Assembly: GCF_037975245.1 (NCBI RefSeq)
Contig: NC_092567.1
Coordinates: 17,038,376-17,102,375 of the forward strand
Reading direction: 5' to 3'
DNA length: 64,000 bases
From: Apostichopus japonicus
Lineage: Eukaryota; Echinodermata; Holothuroidea; Aspidochirotida; Stichopodidae
Under the pieces are notes generated by a model, which saw nothing but the letters and a program-made list of their open reading frames with translations, searched no databases and had not been told where the DNA came from. Below are positions 24,801 to 35,619 of the stretch, piece by piece; position 1 is the first letter of the stretch; each line of letters starts with the position of its first letter. The translations under genes were made by a program, and so were the position numbers.

Positions 24801-25044
24801 ATAACCGCAAATAGCCTATAAGTAGTGATTTGTCTGTTAACAGTGTCCGGTGTATAGCATTCATTATTTTATGCTACATCTAAACTATTATATTGAACTT
24901 CTAGTAACAATCCCCTATTTCCCTACCACAGCCCGTGCCGTCATCCTGTGTGCTGTGTTAGCCTGTGCCGCGCTTACCACCGTTTCGGCCGATAGACAGG
25001 GATGGCCGGCCTGTTATGATTCCAATGGGAACTACAAGTGTTAG
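18830..25044 (+). CDS. Small secreted cysteine-bearing peptide, two exons
   Basis: Coding exon 1 is only 7 nt (18830-18836, ATGTTCG) and ends at a consensus donor, GTAAGT. Coding exon 2 is 24932-25044, after the acceptor TTTCCCTACCACAG. The join is in phase and gives 39 residues: a signal peptide that starts MFARAVILCAVLACA and ends in TTVSA at about residue 22, then the 17-residue mature peptide DRQGWPACYDSNGNYKC. Its two cysteines (8 and 17 of the mature part) could close a ten-residue ring. There is no dibasic site or amidation glycine, so the tail is probably released by signal peptidase alone. A TATA box sits 108 bp upstream. The 6.1-kb intron contains LINE debris, MITEs and a 39-bp minisatellite ending about 210 bp before exon 2. 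I recognise no family; a secreted signal or defence peptide is inference only. Confidence 0.65.
19160..19351 (+). pseudogene. LINE ORF2 C-terminal scrap
   Basis: One frame reads CSFSAAGPKLWNSLPHHLRN and then DTFKKHLKTYLFKLEYGH before a TAA at about 19349. This is the usual extreme C-terminus of CR1/L2-like polymerases (compare LWNSL...FKKLVKTFLF at 10004-10100). AT-rich sequence to about 19620 is probably its 3' UTR. It lies inside the intron of the secreted peptide gene. Confidence 0.6.
20160..20300 (-). mobile_element. Penelope-like element terminal fragment
   Basis: The minus strand has GAAGAAGATCC then TTCTA then GGATCGAAACGTC, a phrase I associate with the ends of Penelope-like elements. 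It contains a five-base-pair stem (GATCC/GGATC) between GAAGA and GAAAC, resembling part of a hammerhead ribozyme core. The assignment rests on motif recall only. Confidence 0.4.
20907..21194. mobile_element. MITE with ~35-bp terminal inverted repeats
   Basis: The left end ATAATTCGTCCCTTGTTTC is matched by the reverse complement at the right end (GAAACAAGGGACGAATTAT), and the match continues into ACTGACGAAT on both sides. The element is 288 bp and non-coding. No clear target duplication is visible beyond a possible TA. Confidence 0.75.
21290..21560. mobile_element. Hairpin element (inverted repeat pair)
   Basis: TTTTTTCCTAGTACGCTGGC at about 21305 pairs with GCTAGCGTACTAGGAAAAA at about 21528, extending into GCGCGAAATTT/AATTTCGCGC. 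A second inverted relation links about 21590-21640 with 22315-22360 (TTGCAAACCTGTTTGGGAA and CTGCCGGGTC in both). These look like remnants of MITE-like sequences flanking the minisatellite. Confidence 0.55.
22368..24721. repeat. 39-bp CpG-rich minisatellite, about 60 units, with higher-order structure
   Basis: The unit contains TTCGACCTCGATGTCC, ACGCGTGAATG and GTGAGGTGGG, with a MluI-type ACGCGT in nearly every copy. Variants differ at GTCC/CTCC, at GCG/GTG/GAG and at GGGTTCG/GGCTTCG. A 40-bp variant with GTCAAAACGCGT recurs at spacings of 79, 118, 235, 313 or 391 bp, always n x 39 + 1. A segment of about 353 bp at 22540-22892 recurs at 23520-23872 with identical translations. Since 39 is divisible by 3, both strands are open over long stretches (up to about 209 codons). 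I treat these as artefacts because the 40-bp units shift the frame and there is no start context or splice pattern. It lies in the intron of the secreted peptide gene. Confidence 0.95.
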
Positions 25045-25185
25045 AAGTCGAGCATTCCATAACGGGTAAAGTTACATCGATCAATGTCACTGGAGAAAAA
25101 GATTTTTGTTTATATATATTTTTTTAATGGAAATCCACTTCGTAAATCTTGTTCATATCGCAGTGACAAATCACAAAATCAATGA

Positions 25186-25190
25186 CAAAT

Positions 25191-25228
<38 letters not shown>

Positions 25229-25242
25229 ATATATATATATAA
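25186..25242. repeat. (TA)n microsatellite
   Basis: Two short TA runs separated by TATCAATA, about 60 bp, just downstream of the secreted peptide gene. Confidence 0.85.
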
Positions 25243-25487
25243 CAACATACTGCTATATTTCGGAGTGGTCACCACTCCATTGTCAGGCAAAAGTACAAGA
25301 TCAATTAAATACAAGGGCTAATATACATCCAAGGACGACAATAGTGATAAGCATGAGTGATTTTTAAACTAGGAATGATTAGAACAACCAGCAAATTTTT
25401 TAGTGAATATTTTTAACTAAGGGATGAATAGAACAACCAGCAATAAAAAGTAAATAGGGATTTGAATAGCTCCAACCCGTAGCTCGC

Positions 25488-25492
<5 letters not shown>

Positions 25493-25548
<56 letters not shown>
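25493..25548. repeat. (TA)n microsatellite abutting a Penelope fragment
   Basis: About 28 TA units end exactly where the Penelope-like coding remnant begins. Confidence 0.9.
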
Positions 25549-25550
<2 letters not shown>

Positions 25551-26130
25551 CAAATTCGGCACAAAATTAACTGCCTATCCAAAAATGTCATTTACCTCAT
25601 CTACTGCAATATTTGTAACTTACAATACATTGGAGAGTCAAAAAACACTCTTAGAATGAGAATGACACAACATAGATCGGCGATCAAAACAAAAAAGATC
25701 TACCGCCCTGTTGCAAATCACTTCAATCTCCAAAATCATTCAATTGAGAATTTGCGTGTTATTGCCATTGACCAGAACGATTCTTGGACAGATAAATCTA
25801 GGAAAGCGAAAGAAAATTTCTGGGAACTAAACCTAAAGACCACGGCACCATTCGGTTTAAACATCAGAAACGATTTGCCGTCCCAGATAAACCAAAACAA
25901 TTCCTTTACAATTACAACGGAATCGGATTAAAATAATCCGACGCGGATTAAAATAATCCGAATTTATAAAACTTCTGCTCTATTCAGCAGAAATCAGTAA
26001 GTCGCTTTGCCTTTACAACCATGCCGACATCTTCTCTATAAAACAGTTTCAATTCCTGCTACTTTCGGTGATCATGCACTGAAGAAGAGCTAGTTTTGCT
26101 CGAAAGCTCTGAAAAAACCAAACATTGGCT
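25549..26130 (+). pseudogene. Penelope-like GIY-YIG endonuclease fragment and 3' region
   Basis: From about 25580 one frame reads NVIYLIYCNICNLQYIGES, the GIY-YIG core, then LRMRMTQHRSAI, RPVANHFNLQNHSIENLRV and KAKENFWELNLKTTAPFGLN to a TAA at 25929-25931. This is the C-terminal endonuclease of Penelope-like retroelements; the reverse transcriptase upstream is absent and is replaced by (TA)n. After the stop come a tandem AATCCG-rich pair (25922-25965) and, at 26079-26111, CTGAAGA...GCTCGAAAGC, which resembles a hammerhead core. The family call is from memory of motif wording. A truncated, inactive copy. Confidence 0.75.
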
Positions 26131-26232
26131 GTTTTACTTCCAATCACTTACCTAATTCAATTATTGTATCTCACTCGAGATCCAGCCTTTCTCTAAATGC
26201 AGCATAGTTGTTTAACAGTTTTTCCGTTATTC

Positions 26233-27030
<798 letters not shown>

Positions 27031-27035
27031 TTGTA

Positions 27036-27358
27036 TATATATATTTTTTTAGAGAATATATATATTTTTCTCTTAGAGAATATATATATTTTTTCTCTTA
27101 GAGAATATATTTATTTTTTCTCGTAGATAATATATATATTTTTCTCTCAGAAAATATATATATTTTTTCTCTTAGAAAATATATATATTTTTTCTCTTAG
27201 AGAATATATATATTTTTTCTCTTAGAGAATATATATATTTTTTCTCTTAGACAATATATTATTTTTCTCTTAGAGAATATATATATTTTTTCTCTTAGAG
27301 AATATATTATTTTTCTCTTAGAGAATATATATATTTTTTTCTCTTAGAGAATAAATAT
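27036..27358. repeat. ~26-bp A/T-rich tandem repeat, partly palindromic
   Basis: About 12 units of CTCTTAGAGAATATATATAT followed by a T run. CTCTTAGAGA is itself nearly palindromic, so the single strands can fold into serial hairpins. Units vary by one or two bases. Confidence 0.9.
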
Positions 27359-27689
27359 ATTCTTGGCATAGAAACATAATTTTTGTGTTAGTATATATAT
27401 CTTTAACAGAATACTTATTGTTAGATAATATATTATTATAAACATATATACAAATATGTCTAAAATGTATTTTTGAAGTTAACCATGTATATATTTCGCA
27501 AGTACAGCATATATATATATTTGTACGTAATATATTCCGCTTTCTCGCGCCATAGACTGGAAGTTGTTATTAACTGTTGAACTGTAAGCATGAGAGCCGT
27601 ATAGCCAATCGGCTATGGAACGCGAAAAGGGCAACCGTATTTCGTTGTCTAAACTAAGTTTGTTGCTGTCTAAACTAAAGCTGTTGCTG

Positions 27690-27905
27690 CTAGTTTACCA
27701 TGTTGCTGTTGTTCGTTGATGTCTAAAGTCACGTTGATGACTAAACGCGCGTTAATGTATAAACTCACGTTGATTTATAAACTTACGGTTGATGTCTAAA
27801 CTCACGTTGATGTCTAAACTCACGGTTGATGTCTAAACTCACGTTGATGTCTAAACTCACGTTGATGTATAAACTCACGTTGATGTCTACACTTTCGTTG
27901 CTATC
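27690..27905. repeat. 18-bp tandem repeat (GTTGATGTCTAAACTCAC)
   Basis: About ten units, several perfect and others with changes such as GTATAAACTCAC. The left flank (about 27550-27710, with GTTGTTATTAACTGTTGAAC and GAAAAGGGCAACC) recurs at about 48580-48790, also followed by decayed units of the same kind. The array is therefore part of a dispersed repeat. Confidence 0.85.
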
Positions 27906-29160
27906 TAAAGTTCGTTTGTGAACACATTGTGAACGAACATCATTCTTTCTTTTCAAAAAAATAATAACAATCAACCGCAAGTTGCTTCCGTGCAGTGCTA
28001 ACAACATATCTATTACAGAGATTTTCATGCTAAATACAGCCAATGACGTTTTCTAAAATTTCCCGAGATTTGTTTGGTTAATAGTCCCTTACCCATTGTC
28101 TGCAAACATGCTTGCATCTTCAGTGCTCAATGAACGCAAAGTATGAAGGTTCAACTATGTAACGCGAAAGGGGGGGTAATCGTTAATGTCATGCCAGATT
28201 TGTAGCAACAGCCATGTAAATATCCTTAACAACCTGACTTGTCGAACAAAATCACGTTGTTAACGATATTTACATGATAGTTGATACAACTCCGAGGACG
28301 TTATTTACATTTATATTGTTAATGTCATATTTGAATAATTGTTTTATCACAGAAAGTTATGAGTTGAGACAATCTATGAATTTTGCGGGAAGCTACCACA
28401 ACATCTCTGATACTGAAAAGGACTTTAAATCTCACAGTATGTTATGTTCTCTCCCTTTTGAGAGTTGATAATGTAAAATGTGCATTTATACCACAGTTAT
28501 TTCTTCGTTGCAAACTTGCGTAAAGTTTTGCGGTCCCTTTGACCACGTGCTTCAAGTCATGATTCTGGTGCAACACTAATTCGTGCGCATAAACTACTGC
28601 AGTCATACAAGTCAAAAGTAGTCATTGAAGTTTCGACATTGCGTAAAAATTGTATTTAAATACTATAATTTTCGTGGAGTTGGTTGTTTCCAAATACTGA
28701 AAAGCATCCAGGGTAAATGTTGGATCAGTTGCTCTATGGTTGGATGTAGTCTGCGCTTCGTGAGTAACAAGAGGGGCACAGTATTGAAGTACGTAGGCAA
28801 TATGACTCACAGAACTAGTTTACTAAACCCGCCAAGCAAGTTCATTCGTAACACCAATCCAGTTCGGAGTTTCGATTTGCGAAAGGGATTGTGTTGTAAA
28901 TGGAATATACACAAACCTCGCTCAGCATTGTTAAGAATTTTAGACCAAAAAACCCGCTAACATGTTATGCAAGAAACGAATCATCCAAGATACACTCGAG
29001 TTTTGACTAAGGCTATTTGTTGTAGGTAAGGTGATATGATCTTTTCTCCACAAATTTTCAGGATATGCGCATGTGCACTTGAAACTCCGGGACGAAAACA
29101 TTTGTCTTTAGTAATATTACTGTCATTCGTTTTACTTGATTGCCGACAGTCACAACATGT
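27906..29160. other. No gene supported
   Basis: Open stretches at 28274-28468 (ATG start, hydrophobic N-terminus) and 28625-28960 (no ATG) are weak and unrecognised. The right part belongs to the dispersed family also seen near 49260-49560. Confidence 0.4.
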
Positions 29161-29530
29161 CCAGACATCATTTAATGGTTCAATAAATCAATTTTAAGTA
29201 CAGTATTTTATGCTGGCATTTTGTCTCGACACTCGTTTTACTTGATTACCGACATTCCCAGATTATCTCTACGCATTGTTGGAGGGGCTCAATGAAATCA
29301 GTTTAAAAGTGCAGTATTGATTTAAAATGCATGTCCAGACATCATTAAATGGTTCAATAAATCAATTTTAAGTACAGTATTTTATGCTGGCATTTGGTCT
29401 CGACACTCGTTTTACTTGATTACCGACATTCCCAGATTATCTCTACGCATTGTTGGAGGGGCTCAATGAAATCAGTTTAAAAGTGCAGTATTGATTTAAA
29501 ATTGATTTATTGAACCATTAAATGATGTCT
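29161..29530. repeat. 174-bp tandem duplication with inverted tail
   Basis: CCAGACATCATTTAATGG at 29161 recurs at 29335, a 174-bp period, with CGACACTCGTTTTACTTG and TTGTTGGAGGGGCTCAATG in both copies. After the second copy the phrase returns inverted (TTGAACCATTAAATGATGTC, near 29508). Related sequence lies at 31440-31700 and, inverted, at 49260-49530. Confidence 0.75.
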
Positions 29531-30261
29531 GGACAAAACAGGATTTAAAGGGGGAAAATAGGAATTATAGCCAGTGGTGTGGCCAGTATTCTACTAACGG
29601 AAGGGGGGGGGGGTATCCCTCATGGGCCCAAAATTGGTGGAATCTGAAAAATGGCCTGAAATTTGGTGGGCCATAAAGTTTTGAAGGCCCTACATTTTTA
29701 AGCTCGAAAAGGTATGAGCTTCTGCACCATTGGTGCTCTAGTTGACGTTTCCATTTTTCCTCTCTCACTAATGTATCTGTAAATATATACTATATCTGGT
29801 CTAGCATAACGCGTGTGTGTGTGTGTGTATGGACGCCTTGAACAATTGTTCAATTGTGCATTGGAACCAACTGTGGCTGGTCTTGAACTCGACCGAGCCG
29901 TCAGGGAACATGACGCATTTCGGGAAGGGGCGACCGCCCACCCCCGAGCAAATTTTCTCTATGATATCGCTAGTAATTTAAAAATAGACAATGCTTAGAT
30001 GCAACTTACAAGGCCTGGGAAGTGTCATATCCAGCGATCTGGGGGGCATTTTCGGCCAAAATTTTCTTGTACGCTTCGCGCCAACTCATGGTGGCGCTTC
30101 GCTTAGATAGTTTGCTTACAGGCTTCGCCCTTCCGTTGGCAAATTACTCGCTACACGCCTGTTCGAATTTGTAAAGCAAAGAGCAGACATCACATAATAT
30201 CAGTGAGCATGAAAATGCATGTTCAAAAATGAACAGCCTCAAAACTGTCTATGTGTGTAGT
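29531..30261. other. No gene; hAT-like repeat debris
   Basis: CAGTGGTGTGGCCAGTATTC followed by a poly-G run at about 29573-29600 looks like a hAT-like end. Around 30060-30150, TTTTCTTGTACGCTTCGCGC is a shared phrase of the dispersed family described at 31000-31376. Confidence 0.5.
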
Positions 30262-30685
30262 CAAAGGCGTAGGAGCCCAATTGGATTTGGGGGCTGTAAC
30301 GACTTGCCCGAATAATATAACCAAAATTTTTCGCTGGGCGCGCGTTCAACATGTTAATGTCAATATCATATAAGCAAGCATAGGTCATTACATCGCATGG
30401 CATCGTGTACCGTACGGTCCTTCAAAGTTGCGCAGTCATCCGCAGGATGCTAATGTAAACAACGAAATGTCTTATGTAGATGGAGAAAAAGTATACAGGT
30501 CCAATTATGTCAAAACTCTCTTTTACAGTAGTAATGGCGAATTAGTCTGCCAAGCTTAGAACTTTATTTTAATTACCAAGGAGATCATTTTTAAACTATT
30601 CATTTATTCTCAGGATATTGCCCGAATTTTCAGGGGAACAAGTTTGGTTGGGGGGGGGGGGGGCTGCAGCCCCCGCCTCCTACGC
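30262..30685. mobile_element. 424-bp terminal-inverted-repeat element with 13-bp flanking repeat
   Basis: The ends are CAAAGGCGTAGGAGCCC on the left and CGCCTCCTACGCC on the right, with GGGGGCTG close inside both. The 13 bp CTATGTGTGTAGT occur immediately outside each end (30249-30261 and 30686-30698), a target-site duplication or nearly so. A poly-G run lies near 30650. Non-coding. Confidence 0.8.
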
Positions 30686-30999
30686 CTATGTGTGTAGTGT
30701 TCGGGTTCGAAATATCTGATATCGGAAATATCTGCTCTTTTTCATTTCCTTCAACGAAGTTTTATAATTGCCGTTATAAGAGTTTGTAATATTTGTACAC
30801 CAATAAATTAACTGTGTCTGAATTTTCGAAAACTTCCTGACCAACATTCTTCATCATACTTCCCTCTACTGGTAGCAATTTTGACCTCTCTGTTAGGGGT
30901 TGAAGGAGGTTTTTCTATATTGGTTGTCCATACATTGAATTTTGTGCAACATTATGTACATGTTTTGAAGTGATTTTTTTCACGAGAAATGTGAATTTT

Positions 31000-31376
31000 C
31001 AAATTCTGAACAAATAATGGGCTACTTTGAAAAGTGGGGCTTTCGGATATTGTGGGCCGTGACGTAGAATCACCTACTAAAGCAATGATCCACAGGACAT
31101 GCAATGAGGTCGAACATGATGTGTGACTGGTTACAATCTTCAAAAAGGTTATGGATGAAACAAAATATTGGGAAATACTTGGTTCTCAGGCAAAAGTGTA
31201 CATGTGGTTGGTCATTTTCAAGCCCGAGAAGTGCCATTTCCGGTGATCTAGGGGGTATCAAAACCTGAAATTTTCTTGTACGCTCCGCGCCAACCGATGG
31301 TGGCGATCCGCTTAGATAGTAATTCGCGCCCCCGGGTTAGAAAATCCTGGATACGCCCCTGATAAGCCCTAGATAT
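31000..31376. repeat. Dispersed hAT-like repeat copy A (right end CCTGGATACGCCCCTG)
   Basis: Shares long phrases such as GTGGGGCTTTCGGATATTGT, ACGTAGAATCACCTAC, AAGTGTACAT, TTGTACGCTCCGCGCCAAC and GATGGTGGCG with the copies at 49645-50051 and 53225-53665. The right end resembles the hAT-type ends found elsewhere in the window. Shorter versions of the TTGTACGC phrase occur near 30070, 32068, 33680, 35230 and 52780. Confidence 0.75.
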
Positions 31377-32279
31377 TGTGTACATTATTGGTGTTCGATC
31401 GCGGGACGCAAACTTGTTTTTTCTCGAGTAACAACACTTTCACTCGTTTTACTTGATTTTCGACATTCACATCATATGTATAGCTACAGCATTTGAAGAG
31501 CTCAATATTAAATTAGTTGGAAAGTGCAGTATTTTTATGCTGGTACTAGTTTGTCGCGACACTAGCCTTTTGGCTTTATCCACACATATGCGTATGGCCA
31601 CATTATCTAAGGAGCTCAAAGTAAATCAGTTGACAGGTGCAGTATTTTTTATGTTGATATGTTGTCTAGACACTCCAAGTTTTACTTGATTTCTGACATT
31701 CACAACATATTCATAGCCTATAAACATTATCATAGACGCTTTGCGTAAGAGTTGTACACCGTACTACAGCGCAGTATGCACACATTTATCTTCACTTAAT
31801 TTGTATCAAATAGCAAACAATGTATTGATTTTATTTCCAAAGTTAATTTAAACCATGCATTTTACTATCGTAGCCCCGACAATAAGTTATAAACTGTATA
31901 GACTAACAGAAACGCGGACGGGCTGGTTTTGCACCCTGGGCAGGCGTGTAGCCAAGGGGGGGGGGGGGCGAAGGGGGCGAAAATAGAAAATGCTTAGATG
32001 CAACTTACAAGGCCTGGAAAGTTCCATTTCAAGCGATATGGGAGGCATTTTCAGCCAAATTTTTCTTGTAAGCCTACGCTTCGACTTATGGTGGCGCTAC
32101 GCTTAGATAGTTTGCAGAAACATATTTACGGCTCTGATAGTTTGCCTGCAGGTTCGCCTCTCCCTTGGCAAATTCCTGGCTACGCACCTGACCCTGGGTA
32201 CTTTTTTGTTTGTTATTTAACTGTCGTTGAAAACCAGCAACGAGTTGAATGTATAGATTAATAAAAGCGAGGCATGTGT
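31377..32279. other. No gene; repeat debris
   Basis: A relative of the 29161-29530 family occupies 31440-31700. A hAT-like end (GCGTGTAGCCAAGGGG and poly-G) lies at about 31946-31970, and CCTGGCTACGCACCTG lies near 32177. Confidence 0.5.
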
Positions 32280-34629
32280 GGCAAGCCAAATGCTCAATAA
32301 ATCGAGAAACATGGATTTTCGGTCGAAAAACCATGTTTATCGACCGATAAACCATGTTTATCACTCGAAAAACCATGTTTATCAACCGAAAAACCATGTT
32401 TATCGACCGATAAAAATGGTTTTCACCGAAAAACCATGATTATCGGCAGATAAACATGGTTTTTCTGAGAAACATGGTTTATCGAACCATAAACAGGGAT
32501 TTTCATTAGATATTCCATGTTTTTCTTTCGAAAATCCATGTTTTTCTTTCGAAAATCCATGTTTATCGGCGATAAACCATATTTATCGGAGATAAACCAT
32601 GTTTTTCGACAGATAAACATGGTTTATCGCCGATAAACATGGTTTATCGACTGATAAACCATGTTTTTTGTCGAAAATCCATGTTTATAGGCGATAAACC
32701 ATGTTTATCGACCGATAAGCATAGTTTATCGGCGATAAATCATGTTTTTATATTTGGCGACTGATGAAAATTTACCGGAACTACTTCCAAAACTCTACAT
32801 GTTAAGTTAGTATATATATGATAAAATCTTTGGTTCCGAAGCCGCATGTGGGCGAGCCGTACGCAAACTTCGTATGGGCCCGGTCCTTTCCATAATTAGG
32901 AACAACGAAATATGGCCCCTGTTACCGGCGATGTGAAACTGTTCATGGTGTGCACCGGGTTGTATCTCCTGATAAATTCTGCGTTGGCGCCTTTGCCGAA
33001 TAGAGAGGAGAGATTATCAAATTCCCAACCTTCTGTTGACTATTTCATACACAGACTTTCCAGGTTACTGCGGAATTTTTGTACTGTAATGTAAATAAAA
33101 TCTTATATAGCGCACTATACGCGCAATGCATCTGTGCGCTTTACAAACAATCTAGATAATACAATGCCAAAACAGGTTTGACTTTGCTTAGCCATTGGAC
33201 TATTGTAAGCCTTTATATTATGCAGTTAGGCTATTTCCATAGAGTTATTAACGAGTTCCTATTATGCTCAATGGCCGTTTCCTATGACTTTAACGGTCTT
33301 CTGTAAACACGGGCGGCGATTTGTTTCAAATATTGGGGAGGGGGGGATTGGCTTGGGTGCCGGCGGGTAGCATCTTTCATCCCCAAAATTGTTCGCACGC
33401 TTCATGGTATTTTGTATATATACATATATACTGGTTGCTACAGCCCTATATTTTCCTTTTTTATCGGCAAAACAAATTTCATTACGGATGCGGTCCGTCT
33501 AGCTAATTCATTTCGAAAAGTCAAAACAGCTTTTGGTGAAAGTCTGTGATGTTTTTTGGTGATATTTAGAAACAAATTGTGACACGGTTAGACAGGTGCG
33601 TAGCGAGGAATTTGAAAAGGAAGGGGCCAAGCTTGTAGGTAAACCACCTAAGCGTAGCGCCCCCATGAGTTGGCGCGAAGAGTGTAATAAAATTTAGGCC
33701 GAAAATTGCTCCCACATTGCTGGAAATGGCACTTCCCAGGCCTAGTTAGTTGCATATCACGCTATAATGGAAAAGTTTCTTGAGATTACAAAATCAACCT
33801 GCAATTGGTCGTAATGTAATATGACCTCTTTTTACCAATTACTGTAGTTTGCAACGCCTGCCACATATTTGTCATTAGTATAAGGGTCTTTGTGTGAACG
33901 CTGTATGATGAACTACAATGTAGACATGAACATATCCACACAGTGTTTATACAAAGAGCCTAAGGGTGTTAAGAAGCTATGCAGGATAATTGTACAGTCT
34001 AGAACAGGTTGATTTACGACCGTGTCAGATCGATGACGGTGTACTATTACTAAGCCTGTGTGTCGCCGATTATTATTCCGCACTTGTCCAGTATGCGGAC
34101 TGTGCGGGACCGTAGCTATGTTTTTACATGGTTTATCGGCGATAAACATGGTTTATCGGCGATAAACCATGTTTCTCGATAGATAAACATGGTTTATCGG
34201 CGAAAACCTTGTCATCGCTCGAAAAACCATGTTTATCGCTTGAAAAACATAGATTATCGCAGATAAACATGGATTGTCACAGATAAACCATGTTTATCTA
34301 TCGAGAAACATGGTTTATCGCCGATAAACCACGTTTATCGCCGATAAACCACGTTTATCGCCGATAAACCACGTTTATCGCCGATAAACCACGTTTATCG
34401 CCGATAAACCACGTTTATCGCCGAAAAACCATGTTTATCAGTGATAATCCATGTTTCTCAAGCGATAAACATGGATTCTCGCCGATAAACCGTGTTTATC
34501 AACCGAAAATCTATGTTTATCGGTCGATAAACATGGTTTTTCGATCGAAAAACATGGTTTATCAGTCGATAAACATGGTTTTTCGACCGATAATCCATGT
34601 TTTTTGATTTATTGAGCAATTGGCTTGCC
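32280..34629. mobile_element. Foldback element with ~480-bp arms of palindromic units
   Basis: The outer ends are GGCAAGCCAAATGCTC (32280) and, inverted, GAGCAATTGGCTTGCC (ending 34629). Each arm (32290-32760 and 34118-34610) is built of imperfect palindromes of about 20 bp such as CGATAAACCATGTTTATCG; six perfect tandem units of CCGATAAACCACGTTTATCG lie at about 34319-34425. CATGTGT flanks both sides (32273-32279 and 34635-34641). The 1.36-kb centre carries a small signal-peptide ORF and a nested hAT-like scrap (33590-33745). Confidence 0.82.
32912..33094 (+). CDS. Small ORF with signal peptide inside the foldback element
   Basis: Sixty codons from an ATG at 32912 to a TAA. The N-terminus looks like a signal peptide: MAPVTGDVK, then the hydrophobic core LFMVCTGLYLLINSALA ending near residue 26, followed by the polar PLPNREERLSNSQPSVDYF and a basic amphipathic stretch, IHRLSRLLRNF. 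CAG followed by GTTACT at about 33063 could be a splice donor, so this may be only a first exon. TATATATATGATAAAA about 85 bp upstream could serve as a promoter element. No family recognised. Its place in the centre of a foldback element suggests a captured gene piece, but chance cannot be excluded. Confidence 0.3.
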   Translation: MAPVTGDVKLFMVCTGLYLLINSALAPLPNREERLSNSQPSVDYFIHRLSRLLRNFCTVM

Positions 34630-35034
34630 ATAGACATGTGTCTGTAAGCTGTATCATAAGTTCAACATAGCCTAATCAAGTTTAATAGTTTTACCCAAAA
34701 CGATTGTGACCCGTCATAGGGTCTCTGGTGGACCGCCATGAAAAGTGTTATTCAGTCAAGGTATAATCATGCAGTGTTTACCTCCGGCAACCCCATTGGT
34801 GGAAATCCTGCCTATATTGACGGTTGATTAATAAAGCACAATAACAGCAGTTGATGTATATAGAGTAAACTATATTTCTTAGAAGAATGAAGGGTCAAAA
34901 TTCACACTAATACACATGCATATGCTACGTTGTTTCGAATAGGTGCAGTGAACGGTGAAGTTAGTTCATAATAGAGGTGGGACAATCTTTTGTCGCTATA
35001 TAGCGTAGAAAACCTATATATGTTTACTCAGCTG

Positions 35035-35611
35035 CAAGGGCGGCGGAACCCGGGGGGCACAGGGGGCACGTGCTCCCCCCCCCACTTTTCCTCAGGTTAA
35101 AAATGTGCCCTTTTTCTACATAAAAATTGAGGTGTCTCAAGTTAGCAAGAGGCCAGGGAACCAGAATGAACACTCGGGAAGGGCCGTTTCCGGCCATCTG
35201 AGGGGTTTGTAAAACCAAAAATTTTCTTGTACGCTCCGCGCCAACCGATGGTGGCGCTCCGCTCAGATAGTCGTGCATACAACTTTGCAAATCCTGGCTA
35301 CGCCCTGACTTTTAATGAACTTCTGTGGGTCAAATTAAAGCTATTTCGAGTGGAAAAAACTTGTAAAGATATTAACGAGAGATAAACTCTAATTCGGAAG
35401 GTTCCTACATTAGCAACTAGCATAATTTCACCTAATTTTCTCAAAAGAAAACTAATTGTTCCTTGTTTCCCAATTTGCACATTGGATATTGCAGTGCTAG
35501 TATGCATATTTTCCTTAAAGGGGGGGGGGGCGCATCAGTCCAATCACATTTCTGCAAAGTGCCCTTTGATGTCGGTGCTCCCCCAGATTAAAAGTGTTTC
35601 CGCCGCCCTTG
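35035..35611. mobile_element. hAT-type MITE with 8-bp target duplication
   Basis: Ends CAAGGGCGGCGGAA and TTCCGCCGCCCTTG are perfect inverted repeats, with CTCAGCTG duplicated outside (35027-35034 and 35612-35619). Eight-base duplications and CA...TG ends are hAT features. A second repeat ending CCTGGCTACGCCCTG (about 35292-35306) is nested inside. Confidence 0.85.
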
Positions 35612-35619
35612 CTCAGCTG

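Noticed and set aside
22277-24814. Overlapping frames of up to 209 codons on both strands in the 39-bp repeat
   Set aside because: The period is a multiple of 3, so frames stay open automatically; 40-bp variants shift the frame and no exon signals or signal peptide are present.
31070-31261. Similar open frames at 31.1 kb and 49.7 kb suggesting a conserved small protein
   Set aside because: They lie in copies of one dispersed hAT-like repeat; similarity follows from the repeat, and there is no consistent start or motif.
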